Positions 26,010 through 36,265 of a DNA stretch of 64,000 bases are shown piece by piece. The stretch is from Thermosynechococcus sichuanensis E542 (GTDB taxonomy: Bacteria; Cyanobacteriota; Cyanobacteriia; Thermosynechococcales; Thermosynechococcaceae): positions 620,001 to 684,000 of the forward strand of contig NZ_CP032152.1 of NCBI RefSeq assembly GCF_003555505.1. Reading direction: 5' to 3'. How positions within the stretch are numbered: position 1 is the first letter of the stretch; each line of letters starts with the position of its first letter. Made by a program: the position numbers and the translations under genes. A model generated the notes under the pieces. It did not search any database. It worked only from the letters and a program-made list of their open reading frames with translations, and was not told the origin of the DNA.

Positions 26010-26207
26010 GTGGCCAAGAGTTATCTATACCTAGTGGGTGCCTGTGTGGCAGCGATCGCCACGGTGGGTTGTGTCTTTGAACTCAGTTCGGGGGAAGCCC
26101 AGTTGGGAACTGTACCAACTACTGTGATTTTGCTCCTCAGTGTGCCCCTTGGTTTAGCGGCCTTTGTCACGGCGGTGCGCCTTGCCCGTGCTAGCGATCG
26201 CCCCTGA
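26010..26207 (+). CDS. Small two-span membrane protein, function unknown
   Basis: A 65-residue protein from the GTG at 26010, chosen because GAGGA lies about ten bases upstream; a TTG at 26004 in frame is too close to that site. Two hydrophobic helices (about 5-22 and 36-58, [19 protein letters not shown] and [19 protein letters not shown]) are joined by a short acidic loop, with a basic end. I do not recognise a family. It sits between def and gcvH, 16 bases before the latter, so the four genes def to livH may be one unit. Confidence 0.62.
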   Translation: MAKSYLYLVGACVAAIATVGCVFELSSGEAQLGTVPTTVILLLSVPLGLAAFVTAVRLARASDRP

Positions 26208-26223
26208 TGGATTGGAATCTGCT

Positions 26224-26607
26224 ATGACGCTCACCTACCCTGACGATCTGCAATATCTCGACAGCCATGAGTACCTGCGCCTTGAGGGCGATACAGCCAC
26301 CCTCGGCATTAGTGCCTTTGCCGTCGATCAACTGGGAGATATTGTCTTTGTCGAGTTGCCTGCCGTTGGCGATGCCCTAGAAGCCGGCGAACGCTTTGGC
26401 ACCATTGAGTCGGTCAAGGCCGTTGAGGATCTCTATGCCCCCCTCACAGGAACCGTGATTGAGGTCAATCAGGCGGTCATTGACAACCCCGAACAAATTG
26501 CTGCGGATCCCTACGGGGAGGGGTGGTTGGTGAAGGTGCAAGTCAGTACCCCCCCGACGGGACTCCTCTCGGCAGCAGAGTATCGTGCCCTTGTGGAAGG
26601 AGCTTAG
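26224..26607 (+). CDS. gcvH: Glycine cleavage system H protein
   Basis: Lipoyl carrier that shuttles the aminomethyl group between the P, T and L proteins of the glycine cleavage system, needed for photorespiratory glycine in cyanobacteria. The ATG at 26224 gives 127 residues ([19 protein letters not shown]). The lipoylation site is the lysine in [15 protein letters not shown] at about residue 64. [13 protein letters not shown] and [11 protein letters not shown] are family landmarks. No gcvT or gcvP is in the window. Its TAG is followed directly by the GTG start of the permease gene, so translation is probably coupled. Confidence 0.96.
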   Translation: MTLTYPDDLQYLDSHEYLRLEGDTATLGISAFAVDQLGDIVFVELPAVGDALEAGERFGTIESVKAVEDLYAPLTGTVIEVNQAVIDNPEQIAADPYGEGWLVKVQVSTPPTGLLSAAEYRALVEGA

Positions 26608-27543
26608 GTGGCAACGAACGCCCTGCAAGTCCTGGTGGATGGATTGGCCACAGGGAGTGTTTATGCCATCTTTGCCCTCGGCTATACCCTTGTCTTCTCA
26701 ATTTTGGGCATCATTAACTTTGCCCACGGCGCTGTTTTTGCCATTGGTGCTTATCTCACCTATGCCCTTTTGGGAGGACGCTTTGGCTTTAATGGGCTGT
26801 TGGCCAATGCCCAGCTTCCCGTTGCTTTACCCTTTGTCCCAGCCTTAGTGCTGAGTGCTGTTGGCTGTGGTCTGTTGGGGATGGCCATTGATTGGGCGGT
26901 CTTTCGACCCTTGCGGCAGCAGCGCACCGATACCCTCTTGACGGTGGTGGCAAGCCTTGGCGCGGCGGTTCTCCTCACCAACCTGATCCAGTATTTGGTG
27001 GGTGCCGAAGTCTATACCTATCCCGATCAACTCTGGGGGGGATTGCCCCTCACCTTGCGACTGGGGGACATTGCCCTGCGCACCAGTCAATTTGTCATCT
27101 TTGCCGTGGCCGTGGTCTTGATGATTGCCCTGACTTACGGGGTGAAAGGGACGCGCATGGGCAAAGGATTGCAAGCAGTGGCTGAAAATCCGACTGCTGC
27201 GACATTACTAGGGATTAATGGCGATCGCATTATTCAAGTGACGTTTTTTGTCAGCAGTGCCTTAGCGGCCGTTGCTGGCACCCTTGTTGCCTTAAGTGTC
27301 GGGATTACGGGGCCGCAGTTTGGTGTGATCTTTGGCCTTAAGGGGTTAGCGGTGATTGTGCTGGGGGGTCTAGGGAGCTTACCGGGGACGATGTTGGCGG
27401 GTTTCTTGCTAGGATTGGTGGAGGCAATGGTGCCGGCGGCGGCTTCAGGGTTTCGGGATGCTGCGGCTTTTGCCATTCTCTTCCTTGTACTGTTGGTGCG
27501 CCCCCAAGGGCTGCTGGGTCAGTCGCCAGTGGAAAAAGTCTAA
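26608..27543 (+). CDS. Branched-chain/neutral amino acid ABC transporter permease (LivH type)
   Basis: Integral membrane subunit of 311 residues with about eight hydrophobic spans. The N-terminal GLATGSVYAIFALGYTLVF and the cytoplasmic EAA-like loop (KGLQAVAENPTAATLLGI) identify the LivH/NatD permease family, and GLKGLAVIVLGGLGSLPGT near the C-terminus is highly conserved. In cyanobacteria such permeases belong to neutral amino acid (Nat) or urea/amide uptake systems. The partner permease, ATPases and binding protein are not in the window. The GTG start abuts the gcvH stop (TAGGTG). Substrate is not determinable here; NatD is the best guess. Confidence 0.9.
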   Translation: MATNALQVLVDGLATGSVYAIFALGYTLVFSILGIINFAHGAVFAIGAYLTYALLGGRFGFNGLLANAQLPVALPFVPALVLSAVGCGLLGMAIDWAVFRPLRQQRTDTLLTVVASLGAAVLLTNLIQYLVGAEVYTYPDQLWGGLPLTLRLGDIALRTSQFVIFAVAVVLMIALTYGVKGTRMGKGLQAVAENPTAATLLGINGDRIIQVTFFVSSALAAVAGTLVALSVGITGPQFGVIFGLKGLAVIVLGGLGSLPGTMLAGFLLGLVEAMVPAAASGFRDAAAFAILFLVLLVRPQGLLGQSPVEKV

Positions 27544-27553
27544 GGCTGTTGAA

Positions 27554-29212
27554 TTAGTAGTTGACTGCTGTGGCTAGAACCGTACCACTAGCGGGCACTA
27601 ATTCCACCTTCAAACTGACACCAAATTGGGTTTCAAAGGGTTCTTTCTTGTAGTTGACACTCCAAATTTCCAACTCACAGCGATCGCTAGGATCTGCTGG
27701 GTGCACCTGCACACAAAACTCCCGCTGCGGGGCACGCCACTCACAGGTAATGTCATCCACGGCGCCAATTTGCCGCCGATCCAAGGCCGAAGCTAGCCGT
27801 AGAATCGCACTGAGTTGCTCGACAATTTGCCGTTCTCGCCGCCCCACCAATTGGCGGAAGTTCTCATGCTTTTTCTTTGGGGGACTCTTGCGGTGATAGC
27901 GACACAGATTAGCAATGATCTCAATTTCCGTATCGGTGTAGCCGAGTAAGCCGCCGTGGCGCACAAGGTAGTAGGAATGTTTATGGTGGGCAGAATGGCT
28001 GACGTAGTGACCCGCATTATGGAGAATGGCCGCTGCCCAAAGGAGTTCCCGTTCCGCTTCTGTCCAGTGGTGGAGAACCCCTTGGGTGCGATCAAATAGC
28101 GTTAGGGCAAAATTGGCCACCCGTTCACTGCTGGCAAGATTGACATGGAACTTTTGCGCCAAACTGTAGGTACTGCGTTGGCGGACGGAGCTTTGATAGC
28201 GAAGGCGGTCTTCAATCAGGCCGTGGGTGAGCATCCAGTCCACAATGATGCCTTCCCGCAGGGCGCGATCGCAGGTGATCAGGCTGGTTTGCCCGAGCAT
28301 CTCCATGGCCTCGGCGAGAATCACTGCCCCGGCAACAATAATTTCGGCGCGCCGCTCCGACATCCCTAAGAGTTGACAGCGCTGGTTAAAGTTTAGCCGC
28401 CGCAATTTGGCCACAAGTCCCTTTAAGGCCTCTAGCGTCAGTTCATAGCCCCGCAGGGAGGGGGGGCAAGCACCGAGGCGATCGCAGGTGTGAATCATCA
28501 TCAAGCTTTCAATCGTGCCTGAGGTACCCACCAATTGCGGTTTTTCATGGGGACCGAGTTGCTGCCGCAGGTCTTCAACGGCACGATCCAGCATTCCCCG
28601 CACGTAGGCTCGCAGGGCGGCGTAATCCTGATCGCTAATGGGATCGCTTTTGACAAATAAATCCGTCAGGCGTACTGCCCCTACCTTGGTACTACTGAGG
28701 TAGCGGGGTTCATGGCCATCACCAAGAATTAACTCTGTGGAGCCACCACCAATATCAATGATGATGTGGGGTTTGCCGTTGAATTCCAGTCCCGAGAGTA
28801 CCCCCAAGTAGATGCGCCGCGCTTCCTCTTCGCCGGAAATCAGATCAATGGTGAGGCCGGTCTCTTCCTTAACCCGCTCTAAAAACTCGCGACCATTGGG
28901 GGCTTCGCGCACCGCGCTGGTGGCCACACCAATAATTTCTTCCGCCTTGAGACCCGTGGCCAGTTCGCGACAGCGGCGCAGGGTGGCGATCGCCCGCGTC
29001 ATCGCCTCTTCTGTCAGTTGTCCCGTAATTTGGCAGCGTTCCCCCAGCCGCACCATATCCTTTTCAGCGGCAATAATTTTGAAGCTGGGTAAACTGGGCT
29101 GAATTTGCACCACCACCATGTGAATTGAGTTTGTTCCGACATCAATGGCCGCCAGAATGCGATCGCTGAGATTCACCGGTCGCCACAGGTGGAGATGTTG
29201 TTCAGCCGTCAT
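27554..29212 (-). CDS. ppx: Exopolyphosphatase, Ppx/GppA family
   Basis: Hydrolyses terminal phosphates of polyphosphate, or pppGpp in GppA-type members. About 552 residues from the ATG at 29212 (MTAEQHLHLWRP); a further ATG/TTG upstream at 29239 is possible. The ASKHA phosphatase half has AIDVGTNSIHMVV, DIGGGSTELILGDG and GTSGTIESL. The C-terminal half is HD-like (AAAILHNAGHYVSHSAHHKHS), where the usual HD is HN, as I recall for other cyanobacterial Ppx. The length above 500 favours Ppx with the regulatory C-domain. It is convergent with the LivH gene, ten bases apart. Confidence 0.92.
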   Translation of the reverse strand: MTAEQHLHLWRPVNLSDRILAAIDVGTNSIHMVVVQIQPSLPSFKIIAAEKDMVRLGERCQITGQLTEEAMTRAIATLRRCRELATGLKAEEIIGVATSAVREAPNGREFLERVKEETGLTIDLISGEEEARRIYLGVLSGLEFNGKPHIIIDIGGGSTELILGDGHEPRYLSSTKVGAVRLTDLFVKSDPISDQDYAALRAYVRGMLDRAVEDLRQQLGPHEKPQLVGTSGTIESLMMIHTCDRLGACPPSLRGYELTLEALKGLVAKLRRLNFNQRCQLLGMSERRAEIIVAGAVILAEAMEMLGQTSLITCDRALREGIIVDWMLTHGLIEDRLRYQSSVRQRSTYSLAQKFHVNLASSERVANFALTLFDRTQGVLHHWTEAERELLWAAAILHNAGHYVSHSAHHKHSYYLVRHGGLLGYTDTEIEIIANLCRYHRKSPPKKKHENFRQLVGRRERQIVEQLSAILRLASALDRRQIGAVDDITCEWRAPQREFCVQVHPADPSDRCELEIWSVNYKKEPFETQFGVSLKVELVPASGTVLATAVNY

Positions 29213-29316
29213 TGGACGTGTAACGAAGGGGACAAACACCCCCTATCGTACCCTAACTACAACTTTTTTCACGAGGGTAGAACACACTCAAAACGCCGAA
29301 AGCGAATATCCCCATT

Positions 29317-30048
29317 TCAGAAAAAGCTTGTATTTCCCGTTAGATGATCTTTGATTTTGGCGGCAATTCGTGAGCCTAAATAGTCGGGAATGACACTGCC
29401 ATTGGGGCCTAGCAGATAAAGCAACAGCCGCACCCGCCCCTGCCAAAGCATAAAGTTGATATTCACCACCAGTAATTCCTCTTGCCAAATGGCGTGCATC
29501 ACCTTGTAAAGCAGCGCGGGATGATTCGCGGACTCCACTAACAGTGCCGGTAGATGAAAGACTTGATCTTGATAAAAGCTGGTGGTAACTTGTGGCAGAC
29601 CTTCGTTGAGGTTAAACTCCATTGCCAGCATTTCCTCAACGGCAAATTCCCCACTGAGGGTCTGTTGGAGGGCACGGCGCACGCTTTCACTGCGTTTTTT
29701 CGTCAGGGGTTTGCCCTGCTCTGAGAGCACCAGTTTGACAAACACCAGCATCGGTGGTCGCACATGGCCATAGAGCGAGACATTGTGAATCGTCAGCTTG
29801 TAGGCCGCCATCACCCCAAAGAGATCACTGAGCAGGTAAGAGTGATTGCGGTGGGCAAAGTGGAGAACGGAGCGATCGCCCTCAGGGACAATCTGAATCA
29901 CCGCCTGATTCGTCTTATGAATTTGAAAGCCCAACTTGAGGTTTTGCAGTTGGACATCCCGACCCACAAATTGCTCATAAAATTCCGGAAAGGAGCGGTT
30001 GAATCGCTTCAGGACATCAAGGTTACGCAGTTGAAAATCGGAAACCAT
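29317..30048 (-). CDS. ACT-like domain protein, function unknown
   Basis: A 243-residue soluble protein. The segment YLLSDLFGVMAAYKLTIHNVSLYG (about 72-95) and ESANHPALLYKVMHAIWQEELLVVNINF (about 172-199) read like two ACT-type units, where a helix follows PALLYKV/DLFGVM and a beta strand follows. This recalls the C-terminal regulatory domains of GlnD and of amino-acid-sensing proteins. No catalytic motif is seen. I do not recognise the family by name; it seems conserved in cyanobacteria. It is divergent from ycf52 with about 70 bases between, where TATACT on the plus strand (30061-30066) could be a -10 element. Confidence 0.6.
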   Translation of the reverse strand: MVSDFQLRNLDVLKRFNRSFPEFYEQFVGRDVQLQNLKLGFQIHKTNQAVIQIVPEGDRSVLHFAHRNHSYLLSDLFGVMAAYKLTIHNVSLYGHVRPPMLVFVKLVLSEQGKPLTKKRSESVRRALQQTLSGEFAVEEMLAMEFNLNEGLPQVTTSFYQDQVFHLPALLVESANHPALLYKVMHAIWQEELLVVNINFMLWQGRVRLLLYLLGPNGSVIPDYLGSRIAAKIKDHLTGNTSFF

Positions 30049-30071
30049 GGGTGAGAGTCGCTATACTATAG

Positions 30072-30644
<573 letters not shown>

Positions 30645-30677
30645 ACCCGATAATCAGTAAGGTAGCTGAATAATCCT

Positions 30678-32963
30678 ATGAGCCAAACGCCCCTTGTCAC
30701 CGAGGCTGAGATTGCCGCTGAGGGTCTCAAGCCCCAAGAATATGCTGAAATTGTCCGCCGCCTTGGTCGCCATCCCAACCGCGCGGAATTGGGTATGTTT
30801 GGGGTGATGTGGTCAGAGCATTGCTGCTACAAAAATTCCCGTCCTCTGCTCAAGCAGTTTCCCACCCAAGGGCCACGGGTACTCGTCGGTCCCGGTGAAA
30901 ATGCCGGCGTGGTGGACTTAGGGGATGGCTTGCGCCTTGCCTTTAAGATTGAGTCCCACAACCATCCCTCGGCTATTGAACCCTTTCAGGGGGCAGCAAC
31001 CGGTGTAGGGGGAATTCTGCGGGATATTTTCACGATGGGGGCACGTCCCATTGCCCTGCTGAACGCCCTGCGCTTTGGCGATCTCAAGGAAGCCAAAACC
31101 CAACAATTGGTGAAAGGAGTCGTGGCGGGGATTGCTCACTACGGCAACTGTGTTGGTGTGCCTACGGTGGGGGGGGAGGTTTATTTTGACCCCTGCTATG
31201 GCGGTAACCCCTTGGTGAATGCCATGGCCTTGGGCCTCATGGAAACCCCAGAAATTGTCAAGTCGGCAGCGAGTGGCATTGGCAATCCGGTGCTGTATGT
31301 GGGATCGACGACAGGCCGTGACGGCATGGGGGGGGCGAGTTTTGCTAGTGCCGAACTCACCGATGAATCTATGAGCGATCGCCCTGCTGTTCAAGTGGGG
31401 GATCCCTTCATGGAAAAATGCCTCATTGAAGCTTGCCTAGAGGCCTTTCAGACCGGGGCAGTGGTGGCCGCCCAAGACATGGGGGCAGCGGGCTTGACCT
31501 GCTCGACATCAGAAATGGCCGCCAAAGGTGGTGTCGGCATTGAACTGGATCTAGACAAAGTGCCGGTGCGCGAACAGGGGATGGTGCCCTACGAGTTTCT
31601 CCTCTCGGAGTCCCAAGAACGGATGCTCTTTGTGGCGGCTCAAGGGCGGGAAGCAGAACTAATTGAGATTTTCCATCGTTGGAGCCTGCAGGCTGTGGTG
31701 GTGGGGCGCGTCATTGCTGAGCCTGTCGTGCGGGTGCTGTACCGGGGTGAGGTCGCCGCAGAGGTGCCTGCTCGTGCCCTTGCCGAAGACACCCCTCTCT
31801 ATGAGCGGCACTGCCCCAGTGAGCCACCAGCCTATGTGCAACAGGCGCGGCAATGGTCGGTGGAGCGATTGGCCTTGCCCTCCCAATCCCCCTCGGAGAT
31901 TTTGCTGACTCTCCTTGCCACCCCCAGTATTGCTTCCAAGGCATGGGTCTATCGGCAGTACGATCACGAGGTGCAAAACAACACCCTCGTCTTCCCCGGT
32001 GATGCCGATGCAGCGGTGATTCGCCTGCGGGGTACGTCAAAAGGGATTGCGGCAACTGTGGACTGCCCTAGCCGCTATGTGTATTTGGATCCCTATGAAG
32101 GGGGCAAAGCAGCCGTGGCCGAAGCTGCTCGTAATTTGAGTTGCGTTGGGGCAGAACCTCTCGCCGTCACCGATAACCTCAACTTTGGCAGTCCAGAAAC
32201 ACCCGTGGGATACTGGCAGTTAGCCAATGCCTGTCGGGGGCTTGCCGAAGCGTGTCGCGCTCTACAAACGCCAGTTACCGGTGGCAATGTCTCCCTTTAC
32301 AACGAAACGATTGATAGCAACGGCCAGCCGCAGCCGATTTATCCGACCCCCGTGGTGGGGATGGTGGGGCTGATTCCCGATGTGCAGCGGGTTGTTGGTC
32401 AGGGCTGGCGATCGCCTGGGGATGCCATCTACCTATTGGGTTTGCCGCTAACGACGCCCTTGAGTGATCCGCGCTTGAGCCTAGGCGGCTCAGAATACCT
32501 TGCCCAGATTCATGGCCTAGTGGCGGGTCGTCCGCCCCAGATTGACTTAGACCTAGAGCAGCGAGTGCAAGCCGTATGTCGCTATGGCATTCAGCAGGGG
32601 TGGGTCGCCAGTGCCCACGATCTGAGTGAGGGGGGCTTGGCGGTGGCCTTGGCGGAAAGCTGTCTCAGTGGCCAACGGGGGGCAACCATTCAATTGCCGG
32701 CGGGTACCTATCCGCGGTGGGATATGCTGCTGTTTGCCGAGGGGGGCGGGCGAATTCTGGTTTCTGTGCCACCAAGGGAACAGACCGCTTGGGAAGCCTA
32801 TGTGCAGGCGCAGTTGCCCGACGCTTGGACACGCCTAGGGGTTGTTAATGGTGAAGATACAGAACTGTGTATTGACACCTGTGACCATTCTCCGCTCATC
32901 AGGGTTACGATGGAAGAGTTAGCTCTTGCGTGGCGATCGCCCCTGCCGAAGTATTTGGACTAA
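30678..32963 (+). CDS. purL: Phosphoribosylformylglycinamidine synthase subunit II
   Basis: Fourth step of purine synthesis: FGAR plus glutamine-derived ammonia and ATP gives FGAM. The 761-residue small PurL form needs PurQ and PurS, which are not in the window. Family signatures are [23 protein letters not shown] near the N-terminus, [23 protein letters not shown] with the catalytic His, [15 protein letters not shown] and [17 protein letters not shown]. The stop TAA is followed directly by the purF ATG. purF, a peptidase gene and ribE follow in the same direction without gaps. Confidence 0.97.
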   Translation: MSQTPLVTEAEIAAEGLKPQEYAEIVRRLGRHPNRAELGMFGVMWSEHCCYKNSRPLLKQFPTQGPRVLVGPGENAGVVDLGDGLRLAFKIESHNHPSAIEPFQGAATGVGGILRDIFTMGARPIALLNALRFGDLKEAKTQQLVKGVVAGIAHYGNCVGVPTVGGEVYFDPCYGGNPLVNAMALGLMETPEIVKSAASGIGNPVLYVGSTTGRDGMGGASFASAELTDESMSDRPAVQVGDPFMEKCLIEACLEAFQTGAVVAAQDMGAAGLTCSTSEMAAKGGVGIELDLDKVPVREQGMVPYEFLLSESQERMLFVAAQGREAELIEIFHRWSLQAVVVGRVIAEPVVRVLYRGEVAAEVPARALAEDTPLYERHCPSEPPAYVQQARQWSVERLALPSQSPSEILLTLLATPSIASKAWVYRQYDHEVQNNTLVFPGDADAAVIRLRGTSKGIAATVDCPSRYVYLDPYEGGKAAVAEAARNLSCVGAEPLAVTDNLNFGSPETPVGYWQLANACRGLAEACRALQTPVTGGNVSLYNETIDSNGQPQPIYPTPVVGMVGLIPDVQRVVGQGWRSPGDAIYLLGLPLTTPLSDPRLSLGGSEYLAQIHGLVAGRPPQIDLDLEQRVQAVCRYGIQQGWVASAHDLSEGGLAVALAESCLSGQRGATIQLPAGTYPRWDMLLFAEGGGRILVSVPPREQTAWEAYVQAQLPDAWTRLGVVNGEDTELCIDTCDHSPLIRVTMEELALAWRSPLPKYLD

Positions 32964-34412
32964 ATGACAGAACAACAATTTGCTGATAAGCCGGAAGAAG
33001 CCTGTGGTGTGTTTGGGGTCTATGCCCCCGGGGTCGATGTGGCTCGCCTTGCCTACTTTGGTCTCTATGCCCTCCAACATCGCGGTCAGGAATCGGCTGG
33101 AATTGCCACATTTGCCGGTGACACCGTCCATTGTTACAAGGACATGGGTCTTGTCTCCCAAGTCTTTGATGAAGAGATTCTTGGGCGGCTGGTGGGAGAT
33201 TTGGCTGTCGGCCACAACCGCTACTCGACCACGGGGTCTAGTCGCATTGTCAACGCCCAACCCGTAGTGGTGGAAACTCGCTTAGGGCCTTTGGCCTTGG
33301 CCCACAACGGCAATTTGGTGAATACCTACGCCCTGCGGGAACAGGTGCTGGCCTGCGATGCCCCGACAGCGGTGCTAGCGAGTACAACGGATTCCGAACT
33401 CATTGCCTGGGCGATCGCCCAAGCGGTAGCCACTGGCCAATCCTGGTCAGAGGGGATGATTACTGCAGCTCAACAGTGCCAAGGGGCTTTTAGCCTAGTG
33501 ATGGGTACCCCAGCGGGATTGTTTGGACTGCGGGATGCCCACGGCATTCGTCCCCTAGTGATTGGCCGCCTGCTGATCGAAGGGACGCCCCACTATGTTC
33601 TGGCTTCGGAGACCTGCGCCCTCGATATTATTGGTGCGGACTATGTGCGGGATGTGGAGCCGGGGGAACTCGTCCATATTACTGCCGAGGGGATTGACAG
33701 TGTGCAATGGGCAGAGTCGCAACGGAAGCTGTGTATCTTTGAGATGATTTACTTTGCTCGCCCCGATAGTGTCATGCAGCGGGAGAGCCTCTATAGCTAC
33801 CGGCAGCGCTTAGGGCAACAGTTGGGTCGCGAAGCTCCTGCCGATGCCGATGTGGTGATTGCTGTTCCCGACTCTGGCGTGCCAGCGGCCATTGGCTTTT
33901 CCCAAGCAACGGGGGTGCCCTACGCTGAAGGTCTGATTAAAAATCGCTATGTGGGGCGCACGTTTATCCAGCCCACCCAGTCCATGCGCGAGTCGGGAAT
34001 TCGCATGAAGCTGAATCCGCTGCGGGATGTGCTGATGGGACAGCGGGTGGTGATTGTGGATGACTCGATTGTGCGGGGCACCACTAGCCGCAAAATTGTC
34101 AAGGCGCTGCGGGATGCCGGAGCTGTAGAAGTTCACATGCGCATTTCTTCGCCCCCTGTCACGCATCCCTGCTTCTATGGCATTGACACCGATACCCAAG
34201 ATCAACTGATTGCCGCCACCAAGTCTGTGGCTGAGATTGCCGCTCAGATTGGCGTAGATTCCCTGAGTTACCTCAGTTGGCAGGGGATGATTGCCGCCAC
34301 CTACGATACGGGCGATCGCTTTTGTTCCGCCTGTTTTACAGGCAAGTACCCCATTAGTATCCCGGAGCCAGTGAAACGGCAAAAGCTGGTGCTTGAGCAA
34401 ATTCCCCAATGA
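32964..34412 (+). CDS. purF: Amidophosphoribosyltransferase
   Basis: First committed enzyme of purine synthesis, moving the glutamine amide onto PRPP. The 482-residue protein has a 13-residue propeptide (MTEQQFADKPEEA) before the catalytic Cys14 in CGVFGVYAP, as in the B. subtilis type that carries a propeptide. The glutaminase motifs GHNRYSTTG and LAHNGNLVN and the PRPP loop VIVDDSIVRGTTSRK are intact. C-terminal cysteines (FCSACF and others) may bind an iron-sulfur cluster, as in B. subtilis. It abuts purL and overlaps the next gene by ATGA (34409-34412). Confidence 0.97.
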   Translation: MTEQQFADKPEEACGVFGVYAPGVDVARLAYFGLYALQHRGQESAGIATFAGDTVHCYKDMGLVSQVFDEEILGRLVGDLAVGHNRYSTTGSSRIVNAQPVVVETRLGPLALAHNGNLVNTYALREQVLACDAPTAVLASTTDSELIAWAIAQAVATGQSWSEGMITAAQQCQGAFSLVMGTPAGLFGLRDAHGIRPLVIGRLLIEGTPHYVLASETCALDIIGADYVRDVEPGELVHITAEGIDSVQWAESQRKLCIFEMIYFARPDSVMQRESLYSYRQRLGQQLGREAPADADVVIAVPDSGVPAAIGFSQATGVPYAEGLIKNRYVGRTFIQPTQSMRESGIRMKLNPLRDVLMGQRVVIVDDSIVRGTTSRKIVKALRDAGAVEVHMRISSPPVTHPCFYGIDTDTQDQLIAATKSVAEIAAQIGVDSLSYLSWQGMIAATYDTGDRFCSACFTGKYPISIPEPVKRQKLVLEQIPQ

Positions 34413-36259
34413 GTCTGGACTACGGTCACTGGCCTTCCATCCTCTCTGCCGCCGAAGTCAGTGCGGCTGCCACCAGTATCAGTGAACTGCGCGCCACTCC
34501 CCTTGGTTTGGTGTGGTTAGAGCGGCGTCCCCAAGAAAAGGGGCGAGTCGTCTTGATGCGTCAAGGGCAAGAACTTTTGGCAGCCCCTTGGAGTGCGCGA
34601 TCGCGGGTGAATGAGTACGGCGGTGGTGCCTACTGGTGCCATGGTGATCAGATTTACTTTGTCAATGATGCCGATCAGGGAATCTATGCCCTTGGGGAAC
34701 CCGGCCCGCAGTTAATCTACCAAGCCGCGAATACTCGTTTTGCCGATGGTTGTGTTGATCCTTGGCGCGATCGCCTGCTGTGTGTCGAAGAGGTGCATCT
34801 TCCAGAGGGTGGCTCACGGCAATCCCTTGTCGCTATTTCCCTAGCGGGGGAACGGACTTCCCTTGTTACGGGGGCTGGTTTCTATGCCGCACCGCGCTTG
34901 AGTCCAGAGGGCAATACCCTTGTCTGGCTGCAATGGTCAGCACCGCAGATGCCCTGGGACGGCTGTGAACTGTGGGCAGCCACGGTCAATAGCGACGGTT
35001 CCCTTGGGACACCCTACCGCATTGCTGGCAGTAGGGAGGAATCTGTGCAGCAACCCCAATGGCAGGGCGAGACCCTCTACTACATTAGCGATCGCTCCGG
35101 CTGGTGGAATCTCTATCGTTACCGTGATGGCCACCATGAACCCGTCTGGCAGGCCAGTGATGATGCCGGTGTGCCCCTCTGGGTCTTTGGTCAATCCACC
35201 TATGCCCTTGTAAACGCTGAAACGGCAGTTTTAACCTATAGCGATCGCGGGCTGTGGCGGCTGGCAGTGGTTTCCCTCACAACAGGTGAATGGCAAACTG
35301 TCCCCACGGACTACACCGAGATTCATTCCCTCGTTCACCTCAGCGATCGTGCCGCTGCTTTTATTGGCAGTTCGCCCCTGTTGCCCCCTCATATTGTGCA
35401 GTTCAATCTGGATGACGGCACCACCACACCGCTGCAACCCATTGCTTCTCCCCTGCCATCGGCGTGGATTTCCCAGCCCGAGGTACTGGAATTTCCGACG
35501 AGTGACGGCGCAACCGCCTACGGCTTTTTCTACCCCCCCAAAAATCCCCAAGTGCAACCCCCGCCAGACTCACGCCCCCCCTTAATTGTGAGATGTCATG
35601 GGGGACCGACGGCAGCCAGTGGCACAGGTCTCGATTTGCGCATCCAGTTTTGGACCAGTCGTGGCTTTGCGGTGTTGGATGTCAACTATCGTGGCAGTAC
35701 CGGCTATGGGCGTGCCTATCGCAATGCCCTACGGGGACAGTGGGGAGTGGTGGATGTGGCAGACTGTAGCGCTGGGGCGCAGTATCTAGTGGCTCAAGGA
35801 CGAGTGGCTGGCGATCGCTTGGCGATTCGTGGCAGCAGTGCCGGCGGCTATACCACCCTGTGCGCCTTGACATTTACGCGGGTCTTCCATGGGGGAGCCA
35901 GTTACTACGGCATTGGCGATCTCATTAGCCTACTGAAGGAGACCCATGCCTTTGAAGCCCATTACTTCGACCAACTGATTGCTCCTTATCCTGAAGGAGC
36001 AGACTTCTACCGCCAGCGATCGCCCCTCTACCATGTGGATTGCCTCACCTGCCCAGTGATTTTCTTTCAGGGACTTAAGGATGTGGTCGTTCCCCCCAGC
36101 CAAGCGGAGCAAATGGTCACTGCCCTTCAAGCTAAGGGCATTCCCGTCGAGTATTACACCTTTGCCGAAGAGGGGCACGGCTTCCGCCACAGCAGCACGA
36201 TCGCCACCGCCCTTGAGGCAGAATTGAAGTTTTATCAAAGGCATTTACTCAAAGGTTAG
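34409..36259 (+). CDS. S9-family peptidase (acylaminoacyl/prolyl oligopeptidase-like)
   Basis: A 616-residue serine peptidase. The first 360 residues form a beta-propeller-like domain with repeated WRDRLLxVxE and RLSPEGNTLVWLQW units. The C-terminal alpha/beta hydrolase has the nucleophile Ser in IRGSSAGGYTTL, Asp in FQGLKDVVVPP and His in EEGHGFRHS, so the catalytic triad is complete. RCHGGPTAASGTGLDLR is the family oxyanion region. There is no signal peptide, so it is cytosolic. It starts inside the purF stop (ATGA) and ends six bases before ribE, a curious place for a peptidase; it may just be a co-transcribed passenger. Confidence 0.9.
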   Translation: MSLDYGHWPSILSAAEVSAAATSISELRATPLGLVWLERRPQEKGRVVLMRQGQELLAAPWSARSRVNEYGGGAYWCHGDQIYFVNDADQGIYALGEPGPQLIYQAANTRFADGCVDPWRDRLLCVEEVHLPEGGSRQSLVAISLAGERTSLVTGAGFYAAPRLSPEGNTLVWLQWSAPQMPWDGCELWAATVNSDGSLGTPYRIAGSREESVQQPQWQGETLYYISDRSGWWNLYRYRDGHHEPVWQASDDAGVPLWVFGQSTYALVNAETAVLTYSDRGLWRLAVVSLTTGEWQTVPTDYTEIHSLVHLSDRAAAFIGSSPLLPPHIVQFNLDDGTTTPLQPIASPLPSAWISQPEVLEFPTSDGATAYGFFYPPKNPQVQPPPDSRPPLIVRCHGGPTAASGTGLDLRIQFWTSRGFAVLDVNYRGSTGYGRAYRNALRGQWGVVDVADCSAGAQYLVAQGRVAGDRLAIRGSSAGGYTTLCALTFTRVFHGGASYYGIGDLISLLKETHAFEAHYFDQLIAPYPEGADFYRQRSPLYHVDCLTCPVIFFQGLKDVVVPPSQAEQMVTALQAKGIPVEYYTFAEEGHGFRHSSTIATALEAELKFYQRHLLKG

Positions 36260-36265
36260 ACAACA

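Noticed and set aside
36260-36265. FMN riboswitch before ribE
   Set aside because: Only six bases separate ribE from the preceding gene; no aptamer is possible there.
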